The notes under the pieces are model-generated. The model was given only the letters and a program-made list of their open reading frames with translations. It was not told the origin of the DNA and made no database searches. From assembly GCA_022661535.1 (NCBI GenBank), contig JAKULF010000017.1, positions 558,001 through 622,000 on the forward strand: 64,000 bases of DNA. The letters are read 5' to 3'. Every line of letters starts with the position of its first letter. The stretch's first letter is position 1. The position numbers and the translations under genes were made by a program. Shown here piece after piece: positions 1 through 13,800 of this stretch. The stretch comes from Eutypa lata (taxonomy: Eukaryota; Ascomycota; Sordariomycetes; Xylariales; Diatrypaceae).

Positions 1-1124
1 TCGGCATTGACGAGATGTCGGATAACGGTACGGGCCTGCTCGTCCTTGTTAAGGTAAACGATGCACTTGGCGATAGAGAAGTAGTCTGGATCCTTAGCGC
101 GGCCACTCGTGAGGATACCGAGCACAAGCTGAAGGATTTCATCACGGAAGGCCCTCTCCTGAACGATATCTAAGCATATGCTCAAGCAGTAGTCCATCAA
201 CTCTTCCGCGGGTCCTAGCACATCATCCTGAGCAGATTTTCCCTTTGCGCGCTTGTGATCCTCATCAGCGCGCTGGATGACCTTGGTGACAACATCAAGA
301 CGCTTAGCCTCGACAGCGATACCAACAACCTGCTTGTAGCGACCTCCCTTGAGGCAATTCTCGTATAGGCGCTCGATGACGCTCTCGATGGCACGGCGGG
401 TATCGAGCTCGTTGTGCGTAAGAGCGATGGAAGAGGATCGCTGTTGCTTCTTCTGGGGGTCGAAGGAGGGCTCGATGATGGTGTTTTCGGTATTAGCTCG
501 CGATAGTAGAGACTTGGAAGGCAGAGTAGATTGCGAGAACGGCGTAGTGGGGGAGATCAGGGCAGACGCGTTGCCGTCACCAGCACCAGAAGAAAAAGCA
601 GTAGCTAGAGCTGGGAGAGAAGAATCCTTTTCGCTGGAGCTGCTAGTCACGACAGGTCGGTTCTCGTTCTTGGCGGCAATGTAGTGATCAACACATTTAG
701 AGATGATTGTCTCTTCAAACTCGCCGGGGCTGTCGAGCTTGAAAAGGTCACCGGCGGCTAGAGCGAAGAACATGCTCTCATCATAGGCCTGAAGGTGGTA
801 GTAGACCTTAGAGAGGACTAGGGCGGCTAGCTTGCGCTCGGGGAAGGATTCGTCTTCGTAGAGAGCCTCACTAAATCGGTCAAAACAACCATGATTAGTA
901 TACAGTAGCTAGCTACTCATCTCCCTAGACTCCGTCGTTATAGAAGCGAGGGCAGTTGGAAACAGTAAATGAAGATAAACATACATTTGACCTAAAGCGC
1001 CGGCAACCTCGGTCCAGACTGTATCGATATCATCGTTCAGGGTTTGCAGGGCGAAGACTTTGAGCTCAGGCTCCTCGTCAGCCAAGAAGGCCAGGACGCC
1101 AGTAGCTGTGACCAAACCAGGCAT
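1..1124 (-). CDS. rpn2: 26S proteasome regulatory subunit Rpn2 (PSMD1), 5' part
   Basis: Largest non-ATPase subunit of the 19S base; it scaffolds the lid and the ubiquitin receptor Rpn13. Exon 1 is 1124-985, the intron 984-871 (gtatgt...ttag), and exon 2 runs from 870 off the left edge. The start MPGLVTATGVLAFLADEEPE matches the Rpn2 N-terminus. The splice restores IEALYEDESFPER followed by LAALVLSKVYYHL, the diagnostic Rpn2 block. After about residue 120 there is a Ser/Thr/Pro-rich linker (reverse strand of about 480-690), as usual in filamentous fungi. The helical repeats then resume (NELDTRRAIESVIERLYENC, KGGRYKQVVGIAVEAKRLDV). No stop interrupts exon 2 inside the window. The 3' three quarters, with the PC repeats, lie outside. 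Seen: frame, splice sites, conserved blocks. The family assignment is from knowledge. Confidence 0.95.
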
Positions 1125-3086
1125 TTCGAGATTTGATTATATCGTGAACCTATCAATCCTAGTGGTAGATATTTTATGGTTTTACCCGGTGATAACCTGG
1201 CAGACAAGCTGGCAGGTGGGTAAACAGGATTGAGTTAAGCTTATTCAGACGTGGGTTGAGAAGGTACGGAAAACGGGAAGATGGAAGTAATCGGTGGTAT
1301 GTAATATTACAACAGTTACCTAATTCCCTGAAGTCAACAGTGGAATGGGATGAGGACCTCAGGATTAGGTAGAAATAGAAATTTATTGACTTGAATGGTA
1401 ATGGAATGATGGGATGGGGACAGGAAGATGAAGAAATCACGAACTGAGTTAGTTGAGTGTCCACGTCAGGAACAGCTCTGCCTGCCCTGCCCTGCCCTCC
1501 TGCCTTGCGCTTATGATTGATTAGGTAACTGAACGAACTAACCAAGGCTGTTATGTGGAGCTACGCGCCTAATTGGTTAGTATGATGCAAAGTTGGACCA
1601 AGCTCATCTTATCGCGCATCTGTCTTGCTACATAAGCTGATAAGCTCATATCATTAAATAACCTCTATCTAGAAGTCTGATGAAATGATGTCGACATCCT
1701 CTTTCTTGATAATTTCAACGTGGACAACTTGCGTGTGTAGGTCCTTTACCTAAGCAACTTAGGTAGGTAATTAAGTACCTAATATATGAAGCCCCGGCAC
1801 CAAGAACGATATCTCACTCTGTGTTATGGCAATATCATTCCTGAAAGCGTAGTTATATCGAACGAAGACATGCCCACCAGATAGTTCAGCATTGAAACGT
1901 CATCTACAATAACTACGAAGTACGATACGCAGACTCATATAACCTCGGCCTCCATAAGCATTGCTCAACTTGGTCTCTCCTATATATATTTCAAACTATA
2001 TACAACTTGGACCGGACGGAAGATCTTGTTTCGCCGGAAGTACAAGCAACTATCACCCATGACACAGCGCACACAGGAGACTAAGGCCATATATAAATCA
2101 TATTATATATATGTTGGTCTTATATATAGGCAATATTATTGCTTACAAACGTCTTCAAAATAATGCCATCGCGGAGGCTGTTTGCGTTCATCATTAATTC
2201 CATGCGGCTGGTTGGTAGCTTTCAGCCTGATTGGCATTCCGGAAGCGGCTCTTAAAACAACACCACATATGATGAAGTGCTTTAAGTATCCATTCACACA
2301 AAATGCATGATCGTATACATTTCAAGGTCCCCTTCTTAATTAATTAATATGAATAGCTGCAGGTCAGCATCTATCCTAGGGAGTATAGCACACTTACCTA
2401 CATCCTAGATATTCACCTACCTACTTATCTACGTGACATGGAGGCAACAACTAAGGCTTACAAATCAAAGATGGAATGCCGATTACTTGCTGTATTGCTC
2501 AAAACCATTGATTATCTTATTCCCCAAGGTCAGATCTACCATCTCTTGTCTGGGCCTATAACTGCGGCCCAATCGATGAATACATTGATACCTAACTTCA
2601 AAAGCCAAGGGAGAGCCAAGCTTCTAAGGTTGCAAGGTTGCAGATTGAATGCGACGTAGAAAGGAGATTGGGAGATGAGAATTGATTGTTTACATAGCAG
2701 GTACCTAAACCGTAGCTAGGCTGGGTGAGAAGGGATGCATTTTGAAGAGAGTCTGGCTTAGTATATAAATAGCTACCAACATAGGAGGATAGACCGATAT
2801 ATAAATACATAGGACTGATACTAATAGAGGCATAGACCGGTTAAATGACACTTGGATCAGCTTCGTACCAATGCACTCATGGTCAACTAACGTTAGATCT
2901 GGAGATCTGTCCAGAAACGGTTGACTTCAATGGCCAGGAGATTGCGTGAGCACCTCATTAATTTCGTTGAAGCCTTATCTCTAAGAGGTATGTGGCGGGT
3001 ATGTAGCTACATAAGTATACCTACCCATACCTCCCATGCCGGTAGAAGAGAAGATGCCTAGCCGTTAGTTATTCTTAAGGTTACAT

Positions 3087-3114
3087 GCAGCAGCAGCAGC
3101 AGCAGCAGCAGCAG
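3087..3114. repeat. (GCA)9 microsatellite
   Basis: A perfect trinucleotide run of about nine units. It lies in the spacer, outside any supported coding exon. Confidence 0.9.
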
Positions 3115-4433
3115 TTGATGAAATATGACTTCAAGGTCCCAGCTGATATTAATCCTTGAAGAGTTCCCCAAATTTGCGGCTCTCCCGCACGCACCCACCC
3201 ACACCCCTTTAAAAGTTACGTTGGTTTAAAGTTCATAAGCGCGTTATCTCTCTTTTGACGTCGACGACGACATACTTCGTACGAATATAAGAATCCCATC
3301 GGCCATTGAGTTGTACCACATAAGCATATAGTAGGCAAACCGCTAATTACATACATATATATACATATATGTAGGGTATTACGTATGTACCTTGGTAGTA
3401 GAGTTAGGTGATTATACCTCGAGCTATAAACATACATACACCCGTACATATATACATACATACTTACTTACATCCATCCATCCATCCTGTGATATTTTAT
3501 TTCATGTTATCTAAATTTTATTTCTTAATACACCTAACTCACTATTTACGTCTCTTCTTCTAACGTTTCATCGAGAACCACCGGAGCTGATCATCCCCGA
3601 TTTACATTTACCATGTGTTCAAATTAAGAATCCCCGGTTTCGGTTACGCTTACCAGGCATCTCCTTTTAGTTGCTTAGTTAAAAGGAAGAAAAAAGTGTT
3701 TCAACGCGCGCGACGGTGGACGGTGACGGTGGGAAATCCAGAAATCTTGCGACCGGTCCCCCACAACCACAACCATAACCCACTTATTCCGTTGCGCATC
3801 CTGGCCCGACCGCGCATTTGAACGCAACGACGTCGCATGTCGTTTAAAAAGTCGAAGTCGTCGTCAAAACATATAATGCGATCATAATCCAACCATATAG
3901 AAGGAGAAATATAGAGTGAAAGGGATACACATCCATAGAAAGAAGCGCATTTTGAAAGGCTCAAGTCGAAAAAAGAAGAGATTGAGATGATGATCTTTTA
4001 ACTGCCTACACTAAGTCGAGACTACATTGAGCAAAGTGAACTTCGACGAACCAACCAAAAACGAATTAGATGATTTGAGCGGACGGTCGAGCGAGCGAAC
4101 GAACAGAACAGACCGAACGAACGAACGAAGAGAGACAGGCAGATAGGCAGACATACAGAGAGACATACAGAGAGTGTGTGTGAGAGAGAAGGAGATATCG
4201 ACCAACTTGAATTCAAGTTCTCTTTATTTTTATTTTATTTTTAATTTTTCTTCTCTTTACTTTCTCCATTCCAATCCATCAAAAGTCCTATCACCGTTTG
4301 CAAAGAAAAAGAAAAGAGACGATCTCAACTCCGCACAACTTTATTTTTCTACTTGTACGTTTTTAACAAAACTTATCTTTTTTTTCTTCTTTTCTATCAT
4401 CCCACCATTTCGCCCACCGCCCGCCGGTTACTC

Positions 4434-4455
4434 GCTTGCTTGCTTGCTTGCTTGC
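4434..4455. repeat. (GCTT)5 microsatellite
   Basis: Tetranucleotide run about 480 bases upstream of the capping-enzyme start, probably in the promoter or 5' leader. Confidence 0.85.
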
Positions 4456-4936
4456 ATATCCAACTCAACAAACCTCATGTCAGCTCTGAGGACGAATCGA
4501 ACAAACGGAAACATTGCCTTTAATTTTAATCGAGCTTAATTCTCCAACGTCCACTTTCGTCCCATATCACGCCAACAATACCTGCTTCCGTTGCATTGAT
4601 GTGCCCAATTATCTATCAGCGGGTTTTCGGATGTTGCCTAAGTTGAGAGTTGGGGACAAACGAAAGAAAGAGAGTGTGCGTATATGTGCGCGTTCGCGCA
4701 GTTGTATGTGCATGTGTATGTGTTGCGCGCCCATGCGAGATCGAGTTCCGATACAAGAAAGGGAAACAGGGGTTTAGAAGAAGACAACGCGACCACCTTC
4801 GAGTCCACGCGCGTTGTTTGACTCGGAATTGAGAAAGAGTTCGAAAGATTCTAGGGGGGAAAGAAAGATAGCGCGGTTGAAAGAGTGGGAGCATCGTGAA
4901 GAAGGGGATACAGGACCACGGAGAAATACGGTCGAT

Positions 4937-7900
4937 ATGGATCTACGCGCAATGTTAAACACAGACGGGGCCGGCGATCGAGGAGGGCCAGGCGCAGCAG
5001 CAGGAGCAGCAGCAGCAAAGGGAACAGCCACGACGCCCGGCACAGGCGGGGGAAATAGTGCACCGTCATCATCAACGCGACAGCCGTCTCAGCCTCCTGG
5101 CCCAGGTCCCGCTGCGATGCCGAGTCCCAGTATTAGTATGAATGGCATTCATGGGACACCATCATCATCCTCGGTAGCACCCGTGACGCCGATTCAGACA
5201 GGTCCTCCATCCCATAATGCCTTCAGAGATTATAGCCATTCTACACATGCCTCACCCGTCATGCAGCATCGCGAATATCCACCATCTGCCGGCCCGTATC
5301 AATCGCCGACAAGCTACCATCCACCTCCACCAGCCGGTCCCTTTGCCAACAGGCCACATGTTCCTCCCATCCAACCACCTGGTCACGACACACGATCGCC
5401 AGGGAGCGTATCTATGCCGGCGCCATCTCCGTACAGAAACACTCCGCCGGCATCATCAATAAGTACGCAAGGATATCCTTTCCCTCCAACATCACAACCC
5501 CCTCCGGCAAGTCCTAGTCAACGACAACAGTATGGTTCCCAGGCTGGATACGGTCCTCGCGATAGCTACTCGAACCGACAACTATCGCCAGCTCCTCCGC
5601 CAATCGGTATGCCTAGTAGGATGTCTAGTCATGGTTCCGTAGCTTCGGCAACATCGTATGGACCAGGACAGCAGCAACAGGTGATGCCACAAACACCCCC
5701 AATAGGAACTCCGGGAGGAATGGGCGGTAGTGGTACAGGGGGGCCAGGAGGAGTAGTGTATATTCAACATCCACATCAGAGATCACATTCGGTTCAGTCA
5801 ATCCCTACACCTACGTCAGCTCATAGTCAGCAGCTACCTTATGGGCCTCCATATGTGCAAGGAAGCCCAGTAGCGACGACACATCAAGCACTGCCACAGC
5901 AGCAGCAGCAGCAGCAACAGCAACATCATCTCGACCACCATCAGTCCCAACGTCAATCGTCACAACCACCAACTCCACTTGGACCACCTATGTCGGGTCC
6001 TATCCGACAATCACCAGCCACGACGTATCGAGAACCACTCAGTCCTTATCAACAAAGAACTTCTTCATCTGCCACAACCACATCGGCAACAACGTACCCA
6101 CCTCCACAATCCATGCAAACTTCACCTCCACCACCTGCACCGGCCACCATACAACAACAACATAAAAACCAAATACTTCTAGAGCAGCAGCGGCTGCAGC
6201 AGTTACAACAACTACAACTACAAGAGCAACAACAGACACTACAGCAGCAGCAATATCAGCAGCAGCAACAGCAACAACATCAACATCAACAGCGAATCTC
6301 GATTAGTCACAACGCGTTCGAACTCTCGGCCGCAGCAGCCGCAGCCGCAGCAGAATCGCATCGGCGTTCTATGTCACAACATTCGAGAAGCGAACGTGAG
6401 AGAAGCATAAGTGTCTCACCTAAGACCCGCGTCCCCAGTCTTCCAAGCAGTAGTTCAAGCCAGGATATCCTCCACCATCCACCTTCTCGGCCGGTACCTT
6501 TATCCCAGTCTCACCCCCAAACACAAACACAAACTCAACCTCAGCCTCAACTTCAACTTCAACCACAACGTTTATCTCAACCTCCTCCCGCTCCTACCAC
6601 GACAGCGCAACCATCACCGGCACCAGCACCGGCACCGGCACCGACGTCAGCACTAGCAATGGATGCCCAAAGAGACGCAACATCCGCTAAACGAAAACTC
6701 GACGACCGTAATCTCTCTCCGGAAGAACTACAGAATAATAACAGACGTCCTCCACCTGCCGTCGTTTCATCTGGAACCAACGGCAACCACGTTCCTTCCG
6801 ACTCTCCTACAATGTCACGCGCCAAGCGAGTCAAATACAGTTCACCTCCTCCCTGGGCCGAACCTGTCAAAGGACGACATCTCAACGCGAGCCGTAACTT
6901 TTCTTTGAAGCAACACCTGAAGCGAGTGGCATCGGGGGGTAAGCTAGTGAATGGGAACGCGCTTCACCAGGACGGAAGTGGAGGGATATCAGTCAAAGCA
7001 GAGAATTCTTCCCGACACGCGTCGCCTGAAACGACGCGGTCAACCCACTCTGCTACCACCACCACTACTACCACTGCTGCCGCCGTCAAAACAGAAGACC
7101 ATCCCATGCCCGATCACCCGGCCAACGTTGTTCCCGAACCAAAGGACCCCAAAACATTCAACGGCAAATACTTCCCGTGGGAATCTACCATCGAGAACCA
7201 GAAGCCTATAGACTTGTTCTCCAAGGCCATCGGCGACTTCATCTTCTTCAACGTCCTGAGTAACAGTAACATCGAAGAGATCCGGAGCCGCGGTGTTCAG
7301 TTCGAGATCGAGGCCAAGCTGGGGACTGTCATCGATAAGGCCACCAGTGATCGTATATCGCTTCCCGTTCGAGCTGGGGAGTGCGTGATGGGCGATGAGG
7401 CCAGAATAGCCTTTCGTAGTTCCATGACCGAGGTTAGTGATTCTTTTCTTTTTTTGTCTATCTCCCCTTCCTTCCTTCCTCCCTCTCAACACATACAGTC
7501 TCTCCATCTCTCTCTTTCTCATTCCAATCTTCGCACCTATTATCCTCGATCGAACCAGAAACTAACCTCATCATGTAACATCACTACCAGGCCCAACACC
7601 GCGTCCTAAACCAATGGTTAAACCAACAAGTCCAAGAAACACACCCACGCAACCCGCGCGCGGCCTCGCGTCTCGAAGTGAAATACAAGCACCGCCGAGA
7701 AACAGACCGATTCTTCGAGTTACCGGCCTCGCAGTACATACAGCGGCTACCGCACTGCGTCGCGGCGCTCCTCCCTTCCGCGTCAACCTTAAAGTCTCGC
7801 GTCACCTACGACCAGGCGACGGGCGAAGTCCTCGCCAAGATCATCAAGGGCCGCGTCGCCGACCTGAACCTGCACTTCCCGCACCTGCCGCTCGACTGCC

Positions 7901-8256
7901 GCGTCAGCATCAACCTAGAATGGGACTGGGAAGGGCCTGCCGAGGAGATCATACACGGTCATGTGGCGAATCGCGAGAGACAGCCCGATCGGAATAAAGA
8001 TCGTCTGAGCTATACGCACGGGTTTTACCAGGTCGATCTGACGCAGGTCACGCAGGGCGATGGTGGTAGTGTGCCGAGGCCGCCGTCGCAGCTGCAGGAT
8101 AAGGAGCACGAGCTCGAGATCGAACTCGATGCTAATGTTATTTTGGAGCATGGGAATCTCATCGTGGCCGGTCAGCCGAATCGCTTCGAGAACCTAATCG
8201 ATGGGTTTGTCGATAATATTCGCGTGCTGGCTAGGAGATGTCCTCCGAATGCTTGA
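4937..8256 (+). CDS. mRNA-capping enzyme subunit beta (RNA 5'-triphosphatase, Cet1 type)
   Basis: Removes the gamma phosphate from nascent mRNA 5' ends in the nucleus, the first step of capping; it works with a separate guanylyltransferase. Exons are 4937-7432 and 7591-8256 (intron gttagt...accag, phase 0), giving 1,053 aa. I start at ATG 4937 (MDLRAMLNTDG). The frame extends a little further upstream without another ATG. Residues 1 to about 740 are low complexity: Pro/Ser-rich with several polyQ runs and an Ala run. The triphosphate-tunnel catalytic domain is C-terminal. Strand beta-1 FEIEAKLG (789-796) carries Glu790 and Glu792; RLEVKYKHRRETDRFF carries Glu861; ELEIEL (1006-1011) carries three Glu. 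These are the metal-binding glutamates of the Cet1 fold. The intron falls between beta-1 and the later strands. Yeast Cet1 is about 550 aa, so the extension is large. Confidence 0.93.
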
Positions 8257-9964
8257 GTTAGTTTGGGTGGAATTGGGCCTATCTATCTATACATTCATAC
8301 ATACATCTTCGAGCTCGTTCCTCAAGGTGGTTGGTTGGTTTGCTTGGCTACTTACCTACTTAGGGACTTACCTATAGTCAGTACAGTCAGTGCGCTCAAC
8401 ACAAGGGAGGGGGGGAGTCCGCGCAATTCCACGCCAGGGACTTCTCTCGTTCTCTGGCCGTTTGGGAAGGCACGGCGAACGGGCATATCAGAAAGGAAGG
8501 GATGACTTCAGCAGATTCTTGTCGTCGTTCGTTCGGTTACTCTATTCTTATACCTTTAGGTATAGAGGGCAATATCACCTTACACATACATACAAAAGTC
8601 CTGCTTCCCTGCCTTACCTACCTACCTACATGGTTAGTTTGAATCGAAGGGCTGACTGGACTTTGCTGTGACACGGGGACCCATGGGTATGGATGGATGG
8701 GGGTATGGAGGAGCTGTAAAAGACAGACAGACAGACGGTAATGGATATATGGAAGATGGAGCCGGGCCGACTGGGCTTCTACTCTACGGAAGAAGAGAGC
8801 CAAGCCAGCCAGCCTCTGTTTTCTTTCATATCCTTTCGTCGTCTCGTCATATCATATCATGTAACTAGCTGTTGCTGCTAGGTTGCTTTGCTTCGTCTTC
8901 GTCTTCGTCTTCGACTTTTGTTTTTTTCTTCTGAATGATACCACGTCTGGCGTTTTCATACAAACCCAAGGTTATTATTTCTCCGTGTCCCATTGAAAAA
9001 GAATGAGAGTGAGGGGTGATTTGTTTGCTTGTCTGCAACATTTGAGCAGCAGCTGGTAAGAGAAGTAGGGGAGTGTGGTTAGTAGACCTCTTACTCCTAA
9101 GTTGGCAGGTAGGTCGATACTGAGGTAACACGACATTACTTACCGGTCTGTTCCCGTCTAACGGGTGTAAGTAAGCACATCACATGCTTAGATGGGTGTG
9201 AGAACCTAATGAACGATAATGGAAAGGATCCGAGTATGCATGTTTTAAGTACTTAAGTATGCATGGATAGGATTATTAAAGACCACAGCTGCATTGCGGC
9301 GTATTAATACTACATCGAATTGTTTTCCCACCGGTGTTTCTTCACTCGTTCATCCATTCATTTATCACCATCTCATTGATTAATACACCCACCACCACCC
9401 ATCCATCCATCCTTCCTTCCAGACTTCAAGCAAAGAGAGACCAAAACACACAAGCAAGCCACACTGTAAGGTAGCAAGCAAGCAGCACTCGTTAAAAACA
9501 CGTAAGAACGTCGAAAGGGTATCATGAAATGAAATGAAATCAACTCCGTCATCCATTCCCTAGGTATTAAGTAGTATCCATCCAGCCCTAACGCCACCAC
9601 TCATTCGTTTCGCAGTTCGTAGGTCCGTCCGTTCGTCGTTTAGCAGCAGATAATATTGAAGGGTAGGTAGGTAGCAAGCAGCAAGTAAGCATGGAAAGAA
9701 TCCAATCATCCGTCGACCGATGATGGGCCAAGCCGATCAAGCGCAAACGGTGGGGTATCGCATCGCATCGCATCGCATAGCATCGCATTATTGAGGAAAC
9801 GAAGAAAAAGAAGAAATTAGGCGAATTTTTGAATCATTCCGGGATGGTAGCATGTATTACGAATTATTAATACGTCTCGATACCTAGATTGGTATTGACC
9901 GGGTGTGTATTGTAGCTCGGCAGGGACCAGCCAGGTAGATACAGGTAGGTAGGTAGTTCGTTCA
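8257..9964. other. Intergenic between convergent genes
   Basis: The 3' flanks of the capping-enzyme gene (plus) and the MARVEL-like gene (minus) meet here. Contents are simple repeats (CATC, GAAAT, ATCGC at about 9757-9777) and short random frames. No gene is recognised. Confidence 0.6.
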
Positions 9965-10897
9965 CTATACACCGGGGTTGGCCGCCGGGCCGGTCTTCAC
10001 AGACGACGTGGTACCGCGGCGGGTCTCGAGAAGGTCGAGGGCAGCAAGACCGGTGAAGATGACCCTGTTTGTTGAAATGGATTTGTTAGCTCGTCTGTCT
10101 TTCCCCGTCTTTGCGTTGTCTTTTAATTCTCTCCATTTCTTCACATATCAACTATTCCACCTGCTCGCCCATCTTTCCACCTACCCTGCTATGACGTATG
10201 CACGCCCAAGCCCAAAAAAAAAAAATAAAAATAAAAATAAAAATTTAAGATAAAAATTTGACGAATCCCCACAAACGACTTACCAAAGGAAAAAGCCAAA
10301 CGCCACAGCAGCGGCGGTAACGCCACCACCACTGATGACGGCGAGGGCAATGGAGCCGGCGAACCAGAAGATGGCGGTGACGGTGGTGACCACGGTGGCG
10401 GCCAGCTTGTGGTGCAGGTTCGCCAGGTAGAGGGGCGTCACGGCCACGTAGATCAGCACCAGCAGCGTCCACACCGAGTTGAAGATCATGAAGTTCACCC
10501 GGGGGAACGAGAAGAAGGCGCTGCGGGTTGTGTTTGCGACTGTTTTTGGGTTAGTATGTAGGTAGTTGGTGTGCGACAAGTGTGGTGGTGGTGGTAGTGG
10601 TGATGGTAATGGAGGTCTGGTTAGCTAACTAGCAGCTAGCACAGTGTAACTGGGTTCGTGTCGCATCCCGTCGCATCCCGTCGCATCGCATCGCATCGTA
10701 CGATATGAGACGAGCTGAGACGAGATGATACGTCCCAATATGTATGTGGTATGATCATGCAGGAACTTCAGGTATACTAGATTGCGGGGGAAGAGGAATC
10801 ACAACATACTATAAGCTGTCAAGCCGAGCTCGATGATGGCGAACACGACCGCCACGATGTGGGCTATGCTAACATAGGTGAGTGCGAACGCCGTCAT
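9965..10897 (-). CDS. Tetraspan MARVEL-like membrane protein
   Basis: Small integral membrane protein of 147 aa. Exons are 10897-10810, 10539-10284 and 10064-9965. The introns are gtatgt...aacag and gtaagt...aacag, and the phases join cleanly. Four hydrophobic segments are visible: about 5-27, 45-65, 72-95 and 97-120. The third and fourth include VVTTVTAIFWFAGSIALAVI and GFFLWVIFTGLAALDLLETR. The architecture, length and final acidic/basic turn fit the fungal membrane-associating (MARVEL) family, which includes the Nce102-type eisosome/plasma-membrane proteins. There is no catalytic motif. The family call is by architecture and its exact function is unknown. The first intron holds tandem TCGCATC repeats (about 10661-10699). 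Confidence 0.75.
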
Positions 10898-13800
10898 GGT
10901 TCCTGTGTTAGGTGTTTTTTCGTTTTGTGTGACGAGATATATGGGACTTCCGCGGGTTGATTATACCGATGGTGTGTTTATAACTATAACTAAACGTATA
11001 AGAAGTCGAGGAAGTAACTAGAGCTAAGTATGGCGAGATGCAGGAACAATAGAACAGAGCAAGGGAGCTGTGAACATCAAGGGAGGTTATGTATGTATGT
11101 ATGTAAAAGTAGTTGATAGAATTGGATGTTCCAGCTCAGGAATGTCGGCCGTTCGGTGTTATATAATAGAATGGCATGCACAGCGGGCAAACGAAACGGT
11201 ATGGTAGTCAGTCAAGCAGTGTATGGATAGACGTAGGATACAACTATAACTAGATAGATAAATAGGTAGGTATAGTTGCGAGAAGCACTTTATTAATACT
11301 TGATTCAACTAAGTGATCTCACGTCAATATGTGCATTACAAGTATAGGCTGTTGAGCCATGCCACCTGATCTACCTCCTACGTAAGCAACCGGGGTTCGT
11401 TAGGCTATGTAACCCACGTGGAGTCTGATCAATCGACGTCAGGAATGTGCATAGTGAACCTTATAAGGAAGAGCAACCCTATGGATGCATATTCTTAGCC
11501 ATCCATCTAGAGGTAAAGAAAGTCTGTCTAAGCCAGCATTCGGCAAGACGGCCAATCAATCACGTCAGTATAGAAATGAATGTGTGGTACGTTGTAGTGC
11601 TAGGTGGTTGAGCATTAGGTAACAAGCGCTTACTACACTTCGTACGCTATGTTGGCCTTAACTACTTCGTATGTACTACAGCAGTTGACAAGGCGAACAT
11701 TCACCTCGGCAGCTCAAACGCCGTAGCTAAACTTCGTTGAGAGTATTCCGTAGTTCGTCACCAGACAAATGTGCATGCAAGACCCCTCTCTGCCTCTCTC
11801 CACGTATGTTCAGCTCAACAAGTCAATGCCTGACGAAAGGACATCACAGACAACATTTCATTACAAGCCACAGAATCTTCGTTATTGGATCCGGACCACT
11901 CGTATGACGACATTGTGCGTATGACATGGTGTTTGTGATTGGCCATAACAGGTTTAAAGCATAAGTTCAGGCTTAGCTTCTATGCTGTCGGGCTGTCATG
12001 ATGCTTGGCGGGCGGGGCAGAGGGCTTAAAGGGCTATAGCTTCAGCCACTTAACAGGTACGTAGGCTAATTAGCAGCGCAGCTATTGAATGGTAGCTTGA
12101 GATGCTATCTGAAACTCGATGTCCCAATGAGATCCTGAGGGTGTCGTAGTCTGTGGTGGTAATGTCCGCGTAATACGGGATAATTCGAGAATTCCGGACA
12201 TGGCGTTAGAAAAAGGCCGATAGGGGATGGCCCATTACTACCTACATATCTCGAGATGATACTTCAGGCGTAGGTAAGACACATACCAATTAAACGCCAC
12301 ATTGGATCGCGTATCACCTCTATAGTTGACCTTTTCACATCAAAGTGGCATTAGACCAAAATGGAGATCTGACAAACGCGTGATTAAAAGTGCGTGAGAG
12401 CATTTCTATTCACTGTCCTGGAAGAGATGTTCTCATTATACAGGTAGACAGATAGGCGAATATGGGTATTCCTTACGTGCTACCATAAGTATAGCAGTCA
12501 TGCTTCCCAGTTATCCTTGACGATAATTACAGCAGACTAGAAGCATTATGAAAATAAACAAGTTCAGAGATGTGAAGCCTATTAACAAAGAGGCAAAAAG
12601 ACACTGCAAATCGGTTCTTGGCTAAAGCCTGTGTATGTGAGGTCTGACTGCCTCCGGTATATGTAGCTGATAGGTATAAGTAGGGGAGATACTTCCTAGC
12701 TATCACTCCCATACAATGAATTTGGAGTCTCAAGTCTACCTTAATATAAGCTATCTCTATAGCTTTTGGTTACAACCACCAACCTTAAAGATGTATCAAT
12801 ATCAAACACCACTGTAGAAGAATATTACCACGTTCGACTTGATACAGTTTCCACTCGCAACCCACAATAGAGCCTACTTACACAAGGCCAGAATCGTTTT
12901 AAAAGAATAGACGCTACTTCAATGCAACTAGTAGTTCAGTCGAGTAACCTCTAAATCCAATATAGGGGCCTGCTTGCTAATAATACTTCAAGTTGGATAA
13001 TATTGGGTCGGTATCTTATATATGGAAGATTATTATAGCCTGATGCACGGCCTTTTATTCTTGCAAAATCTCGTCTCGTGGATATATCATAACACTAGCA
13101 TGTGGGTGTCTGATACAGAGCCTCAGTAGTTATAAAATATCTCCTTGGAAACATAGATCAAGTTTAATGCTGGTTAGTCAGGGTATCACCTAGTTATGCC
13201 TCGTCAATAAAGTGTTCACCAACCACAACTAAGTTCTTTGACCTTTGAAGGCAATCTAATCGCTTAGACTGAACAGCATGAATGAAGCTTCGAGCTGCAA
13301 TCTTCGCCTCTGTTAAGTGGCATATTCTTGCTCAGAGATGTTAGTCATTACTTTATTACATCCAAGGCGCTAGATTAGACCCGGTTATGAGGATTAGGAG
13401 TTGGTATTGCATTTGGATAAACTTTACATTGATTCGGGGCTTAGGATCAGGGGGCAGGGCCGTCACATACAAAGCCTTCGGATTCCTGGCATCTATAAGA
13501 TGCAGACCTGTCCTTCTATACATAGATTCACTCCTTTCTTCCTAGTCACTACCAGTTGTACAGCGTATCATACAGAGATTAATACATTTGGCTTATGCGT
13601 ATCACTCACAATCTAAGCTCTCCTGGGCTTACTGCGCCGGTTCAATATACTTCTAATTAGGCCATATGTCCCTAGTGAGTGGGCTTTTGAGCAGAGATCG
13701 TTACAGTCCACTAGAAGGATAATTCAAGCTCTAGGTCTATATTTAGCTTTCTATGAACTAGGTATGAAGCCCCTGAAAATAGCTATTTATATATTGGGCA

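Larger units (their letters stand above)
1125..4936. other. Intergenic, no gene recognised
   Basis: This is the divergent spacer between Rpn2 and the capping-enzyme gene. It is AT-rich with TATATA runs and many TACCTA words. The short open frames have no family resemblance. The last 700 bases are pyrimidine-rich and then purine-rich, with simple repeats, and are likely 5' leader and promoter of the gene at 4937. Confidence 0.6.

Noticed and set aside
1174..1545. 123-codon minus-strand frame near Rpn2
   Set aside because: No family resemblance, low-complexity Ser/Leu/Pro composition, and it lies in the promoter of Rpn2.
3087..3114. (GCA)9 as a coding polyQ or polyA exon
   Set aside because: No open frame with splice context includes it; treated as a microsatellite.
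4174..4539. 121-codon plus-strand frame before the capping enzyme
   Set aside because: Phe/Ser/Leu content reflects a pyrimidine-rich leader; not protein-like.
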